Source of the DNA: Begonia masoniana
Lineage: Eukaryota; Streptophyta; Magnoliopsida; Cucurbitales; Begoniaceae
Length of the DNA stretch: 64,000 bases
Direction of reading: 5' to 3'
NCBI GenBank assembly: GCA_022432975.1
Contig: CM039515.1
Span: 23,578,923 to 23,642,922 of the forward strand
The notes under the pieces: generated by a model
What the model saw: the letters and a program-made list of their open reading frames with translations, nothing else
Database searches by the model: none
Told to the model about the DNA's origin: nothing
Program-made: the position numbers and the translations under genes
Shown here: positions 59,861-64,000 of the stretch, piece after piece
Layout of the letters: every line of letters begins with the position of its first letter
Numbering within the stretch: position 1 is the first letter of the stretch

Positions 59861-60841
59861 GTAGAATTAATGGGGTCCATACCAGTAGTTTATAGTTTCC
59901 TAATGACTTTTTATTTTATTTTATGTCTCTGAATATGCCCACCCACATCATTGTGAATCGCGTTATGATGATTCGAGTGCATTTGCGTTTCAAGATTTCG
60001 TTGGCCTGGAAATATTTTATGTACCAAGTGTCAATTTAATATTCAGAAGAATCATTCACTGTACAGAAGAAACTAACATCATAATGTCAACAGCAAAGCT
60101 GCTCAGTATTTAGAGCATATTTCAGGCAACAAACACGAAAATGGGAATTAACAGCGAAATTCTGCACCAAAGATCATATCTAATCTAGTATTTGACCAAG
60201 AGAAACTCATTCAAGATTATCCTGAGGGTCTTACTCATAATAGTGAAATTGTAGAAATAACAAAAATAGAGTCACTTTAGAGAGAGAGAAGAGAATAACT
60301 ATAGCATGAAAGAATGACATGATAATATGCAAACGAGAAAGAATCACCCGCAAGAAGGGGCTATAGTCCATTGTTCGTCATTGCTGAGAATCAAACGCCA
60401 ATAATCGGAAAAACAAAAACATCAAGATTTACGTGGAAAATCATTTGGGGGAAAAAACCAAAGACATAAGAGAAATTTACTAATTAGTAATCAAAATACA
60501 ATTGAGTTTTACGACCCAAATATCAATATATAGAAAAAACAGAAAACCTTAATATTGATATACGGACCCAATTTGACCCAACTAGGATTTAAGACACACT
60601 GAAATCTAACCGTCATTAGAGTCAATAAATAAAGTTGTGCAGCATTCCTAGACGAAGGAAAGTAACTCAATTTAATCCACGAGTAAACACGATTAGGCTC
60701 ACTTGGCCACCCTAAACACCACTTGATTTCATTTCTATTTGAAAATATGTAATGTTATGATCCAATTAGCCACTTTCTGATCTAGACCCTTCTTTTAAAA
60801 GATGGGTAATAATGGCACTTGGGATGGTGGAGACACCCCTA
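59861..60841. other. Upstream region of the core-only NAS, no gene recognised
   Basis: AT-rich; presumed promoter and intergenic sequence. No obvious similarity to the upstream region of the other NAS gene, and no recognised coding sequence. Confidence 0.4.
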
Positions 60842-61324
60842 CTAATCTTCCATAGCTTTGAAATTATCAGTTTGGAAATCAGATGTAGACTGCACTTGAG
60901 CTTCTCCAGTTGAGCAACATTCCATACCTGATAGAATTTGATGTAAAAATACGAGTAATAATCTCTTTTGAAACACCTTTTTTGGATGCTTAGCAGACAA
61001 AATGATCGTACCATTAAAGGGAAAAACTTTATAAACACTTAAACTTACCTTTGAGCAGCCAACTACTGATACTGATACAACCTCCATTAACTCGTCTGTA
61101 ATCTCTCTGAATCTTGTAATCAATGGAAGCTTTTCATTCGCATTATCTGTTAAAGGATATGGCTTTCTATGGTGGAGATGATGCGAGGCTTCCATTTTCT
61201 TCCATCTTTTCTTATAAAACGTGCGGCATTTCGATGAGTGAAGCCGAGTGTGGCTACCCTGCAGAAGGCTCGTGGCTTTTGCATGATACCACGTGCATGA
61301 CGCTTGTTGCGGTGGCGCCTCCAT
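60842..61324 (-). CDS. Hypothetical small gene or first exon, unrecognised
   Basis: A minus-strand reading from an ATG at about 61324 (MEAPPQQASCTWYHAK...). The part with amphipathic, gene-like composition is ITRFREITDELMEVVSVSV (about 61060-61115). A good donor-like CAAAG/GTAAGTTT sits at 61049/61048, so the real exon may end there; beyond it the reading is less protein-like. No family recognised. It could be a short host gene with further exons to the left, or a chance reading. Confidence 0.3.
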   Translation of the reverse strand: MEAPPQQASCTWYHAKATSLLQGSHTRLHSSKCRTFYKKRWKKMEASHHLHHRKPYPLTDNANEKLPLITRFREITDELMEVVSVSVVGCSKVSLSVYKVFPFNGTIILSAKHPKKVFQKRLLLVFLHQILSGMECCSTGEAQVQSTSDFQTDNFKAMED

Positions 61325-61379
61325 ACACACTCAAAACCCAAAGGTCAGGCGGTGGTGGTGAGCAAGCTTAGCCGTTGGT

Positions 61380-62486
61380 TTATATCACATTCGATGTAGG
61401 GTCCATTGGAAAAGCTAATAATACATAAAATAGATTTCTGTATGTATGTCTGAAAAGCAAAAGTAACTGCAGGTTTAGAAAGATTAACAGACGTTGAAAA
61501 AGATGAGAAATTAGGAAGAGACTAAATGGGAACATGAGAGCGTGAAGAAAGAGGAAGAAACAATAACATTCAATTTCAAAGTAGACATAATTTACAAGGG
61601 ATTGAAAGGACTAAACTAATTGCATCCATGCTTGATTAGGGTAATCAAAAAATGGTATGTGGTCCCAGGCCAACCCGAACCCGGTCTTGCCAGCCTAAGA
61701 CATGGTCCAGGTCTGGCTTGACTTCGGACCAAGCTTGGACCTAATTTTTACAGCTGGGTCGATGCACAGACTGACTTTGAGTAAGGAGTCAACGTTGTGG
61801 CGCTAACGATATCGTAAAAAGTCCGGCGACACTGAGAAAAAACGGGTAGGCGAGGGAGTCCAAAAGTCAGTTCGATAGTCCAATGTCAGTAGATCTGGCC
61901 TTAAATCACAAAATTTGGTCCATGGCAAACTGGAACTGGACAAAATTTTGTTCCTGGCACTTCAGATCATGTATAGGCCACCCTTGAGCGTCAATTTAGT
62001 GAACCAGGCCAGCCCTGCCTGGTCTAGTGATGACCCTGAATGCTCGAGGGTTGGGTCGTTGCTCTTGGTCTTTTGCCATGGCTCTTTCGTTGGTAGTGGC
62101 ATTAACTAATGCAGTAGTTGATTTGTATTATCACAAAGTTTTTCTACAACTAACGTGCAACATTAGATTTATGTTGCAGGACATAGATGGGACTCAGCAA
62201 AACGGGCTTAAACATTCAAACATAATGGCCTTGCATAAAAGCTTGAGAAAGAACTTTTACATATAAATGTATCCACTCAATACATTATAATCTTTTCCCA
62301 ATGAAAGTATATTTTTCCATCTACTATACCAAGAGAATATCAATTCAACCTCCCTACTTCTACCAACATGAAAGATGTGGTCGGTAGATTCATCCATATA
62401 TAAAATATGTCTGCACATCTTAATATGTCACTATTTGCAACTACATTTACGAGACGACTTGAAAATCATTTATAGATCGAGTTGGT
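61380..62486. other. Intergenic sequence, no recognised gene
   Basis: The 61650-61900 part is GC-richer with short GGTCC/CCAGGTC-type imperfect repeats, possibly an old repeat. No coding signal was recognised; the right end will include the 3' UTR of the gene at 62487. Confidence 0.4.
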
Positions 62487-63190
62487 TCACCGTAATTCGT
62501 AGTTCTCTTGCTCTTCTGGACTACCAAAAGAGGGGAATTCGAAGTTTCCTTGATCTTCAGAAACTTCAGGGCTTTCCTGTACTGGAATGACGTCAAACTG
62601 CACGTCCGTCGGCTCTTCACTGGTTTCGTAAGCTTGTTCTCCTTGGCCAAATTGAACCAAGTAATGCACTCCATTGACCACGTCATAAGTCATAAGTCCT
62701 ATTCTACCTCCAACCCAACTACCTAAATGACTTCCAACAAGATAGCCAAATCTTCCAAGCTTTTGCTCCCCAATGAACCCTCCACCATAGGCGCCAAACA
62801 ATGTTCCAGTGCCTCGGAGGAATCCTTCTGTGATGGTGCCACCATAGTATATAGCTTCAAAGAAATCCCACCCTGATGAGATAATGGGTCCTATGATGCG
62901 TTTGGCTTGTCGCTTTGCCAACTTTGCGGCCTTAGCCCCTTCTTTTTGTGCTTGTTTTGCTGCATCTTTCGCAGCCAATCCTTGTGACAGTGCATCAGCC
63001 AGTGCTATTTCAATTGCCTGGTGTCGTGCTCGTTCAACATGCGCTGATCTGATATTGTAGAAATAGAGTTTCACCCCCTCCTTCACTCCACATGCCACAG
63101 TTCCAGAGCTCATGTCAAAACAATTCAATAATGTAAATTTACCACTCTTTGATGAAGCATCCTCTCCAACAAGCAACCGACATTTTTCAG
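62487..63190 (-). CDS. Conserved plant protein with glycine-rich membrane-like segment (3' exon, partial)
   Basis: An open exon ending at the stop at 62487, entered through an acceptor TTTGTAG before 63190; the first codons read AEKCRLLVGED. It has a mixed alpha-beta start (KFTLLNCFDMSSGTV), a charged Ala-rich helix (AAKDAAKQAQKEGAKAAKLA), then a hydrophobic glycine-rich stretch of about 60 residues (GTGTLFGAYGGGFIGEQKLG, GSHLGSWVGGRIGL) resembling glycine-zipper membrane helices, and an acidic tail (EEPTDVQFDVIPVQESPE). Function unknown to me. An upstream exon probably ends at 63984 (CATCACAG/GTTCAA), in a phase that fits, and continues beyond the window. Confidence 0.72.
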
Positions 63191-64000
63191 CTACAAAGGA
63201 AGATCATTGAACGTTGACTGTTTGTTTTTTAAAATAATGCCTATGAAGGGAATAAATGTCGATACAATGTAGTTTTTAGAAGGAAACAATGGCAAAATAG
63301 AACTTGTCGACTAAAATCACAAGCATAATCAAGACATTTTCACGTTAGAAAATTAAGCCTCAGTATTCGTTGCATCAGCCACCACTTTCTTAGTAATACA
63401 ATTTTACAACAACCAATCTACAATGATGGTTTTCTTACATTAACCTAAAAAAGAAAAGGCAAGTTTCCTTAGCAGCATATAAAGGTGATGGCAAAAAATT
63501 ATGACTATAACGACAAATAGCAGAGTTTAACTAGTTTGGGCGGGTTCCCTGTCATATTTGCAATCTATAAACAAAGTCAACTCATTTGAGAAATTTGCAG
63601 CGTACTAATGTTTCTACCATGTTTTTCAAAAGCAATTAAAAATAAACATGAGCCTTTGATTTTTAAAATGGAATAAAATCGCTGAATTTGTCTAGAAGGA
63701 GATAGAAGAGGCAAATTACAGGACTTACAAGATTCGATTTAATAACTAAGATCAGATTGTGGAGACCCAAATAAGGCTAACATTCCAGGGGATTGATAAC
63801 AAAAAAACAAGGAGCCAGGAAACAAAAAGGTCTTTAGATCCATATATCATTCAGTGAGCAAGACATGAACTAATGGGATACTGCTCGAAAAGATGGACAG
63901 ACAAGTCAACTAAGCCAATTACCAAGAATTCAATAGCGAAAAGAAACATAAGAGTTGAAGGAGAAATGATGATCGGATTGAACCTGTGATGCTGAGAGCG
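63191..64000 (-). other. Probable intron and upstream exon edge of the same gene
   Basis: 63191-63983 has no coding signal and is bounded by GT (63983, minus) and AG (63191). The last 17 bases, 63984-64000, would be the 3' end of the preceding exon. Confidence 0.4.

Overview
This is a plant nuclear genome window, from a eudicot or eudicot-like angiosperm; I cannot name the genus. The evidence is intron-rich host genes with GT-AG introns, intronless plant-type nicotianamine synthase genes, Ty3/gypsy chromoviruses of Tekay type, a Ty1/copia Sirevirus, a MuDR-like transposon and a tRNA-headed snap-back repeat.

Left part (1-32.5 kb): almost entirely nested transposable elements and tandem repeats. 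The oldest recognisable layer is a degenerate plus-strand gypsy element (gag to RT pieces at 1-299, 5524-5913, 20382-20529 and 24080-24723). It was split by three insertions: a solo LTR (300-5523, TSD TCGTT) that itself holds another solo LTR (1586-4189, TSD CCTCG); a minus-strand chromovirus (5914-20381) whose LTRs carry two large tandem arrays; and a further solo LTR (20530-24079) holding about 390 uninterrupted ATT units. A 100-N assembly gap (24724-24823), a 208-bp satellite (to 26698), a 2.65-kb near-palindrome of two LTR halves (26699-29352), a 335-bp snap-back element (29667-30001) and a solo LTR (30256-32462, TSD CATGT) follow.

Right part (33-64 kb): host genes among younger insertions. 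A complete 19-coding-exon EFR3-like gene (34219-39678, +; a plasma-membrane anchor of the PI4-kinase alpha complex) converges with a nicotianamine synthase gene (39958-40902, -). A second, shorter nicotianamine synthase (58953-59768, -) is in the same orientation 18 kb away. The space between holds a 9.4-kb Sirevirus (44857-54252, TSD GTTTC), a 3.6-kb MULE (55096-58732, 9-bp TSD TAATTACAA) and a small foldback (41592-42052). The right end holds the 3' part of a conserved glycine-rich membrane-like protein gene (62487-63190, -), running out of the window.

The two synthases would serve metal homeostasis (nicotianamine for Fe/Zn/Cu/Ni chelation); the EFR3-like protein is functionally unrelated. 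The least ordinary signals are the two-unit tandem arrays in the chromovirus LTRs, where each unit carries the palindromic bZIP site TGACGTCA (about 74 copies in one array, roughly 135-140 in the other); a hairpin cluster at the same relative place in four LTRs; the giant ATT tract; the convergent LTR palindrome; and a nicotianamine synthase that lacks the C-terminal extension present in its neighbour.
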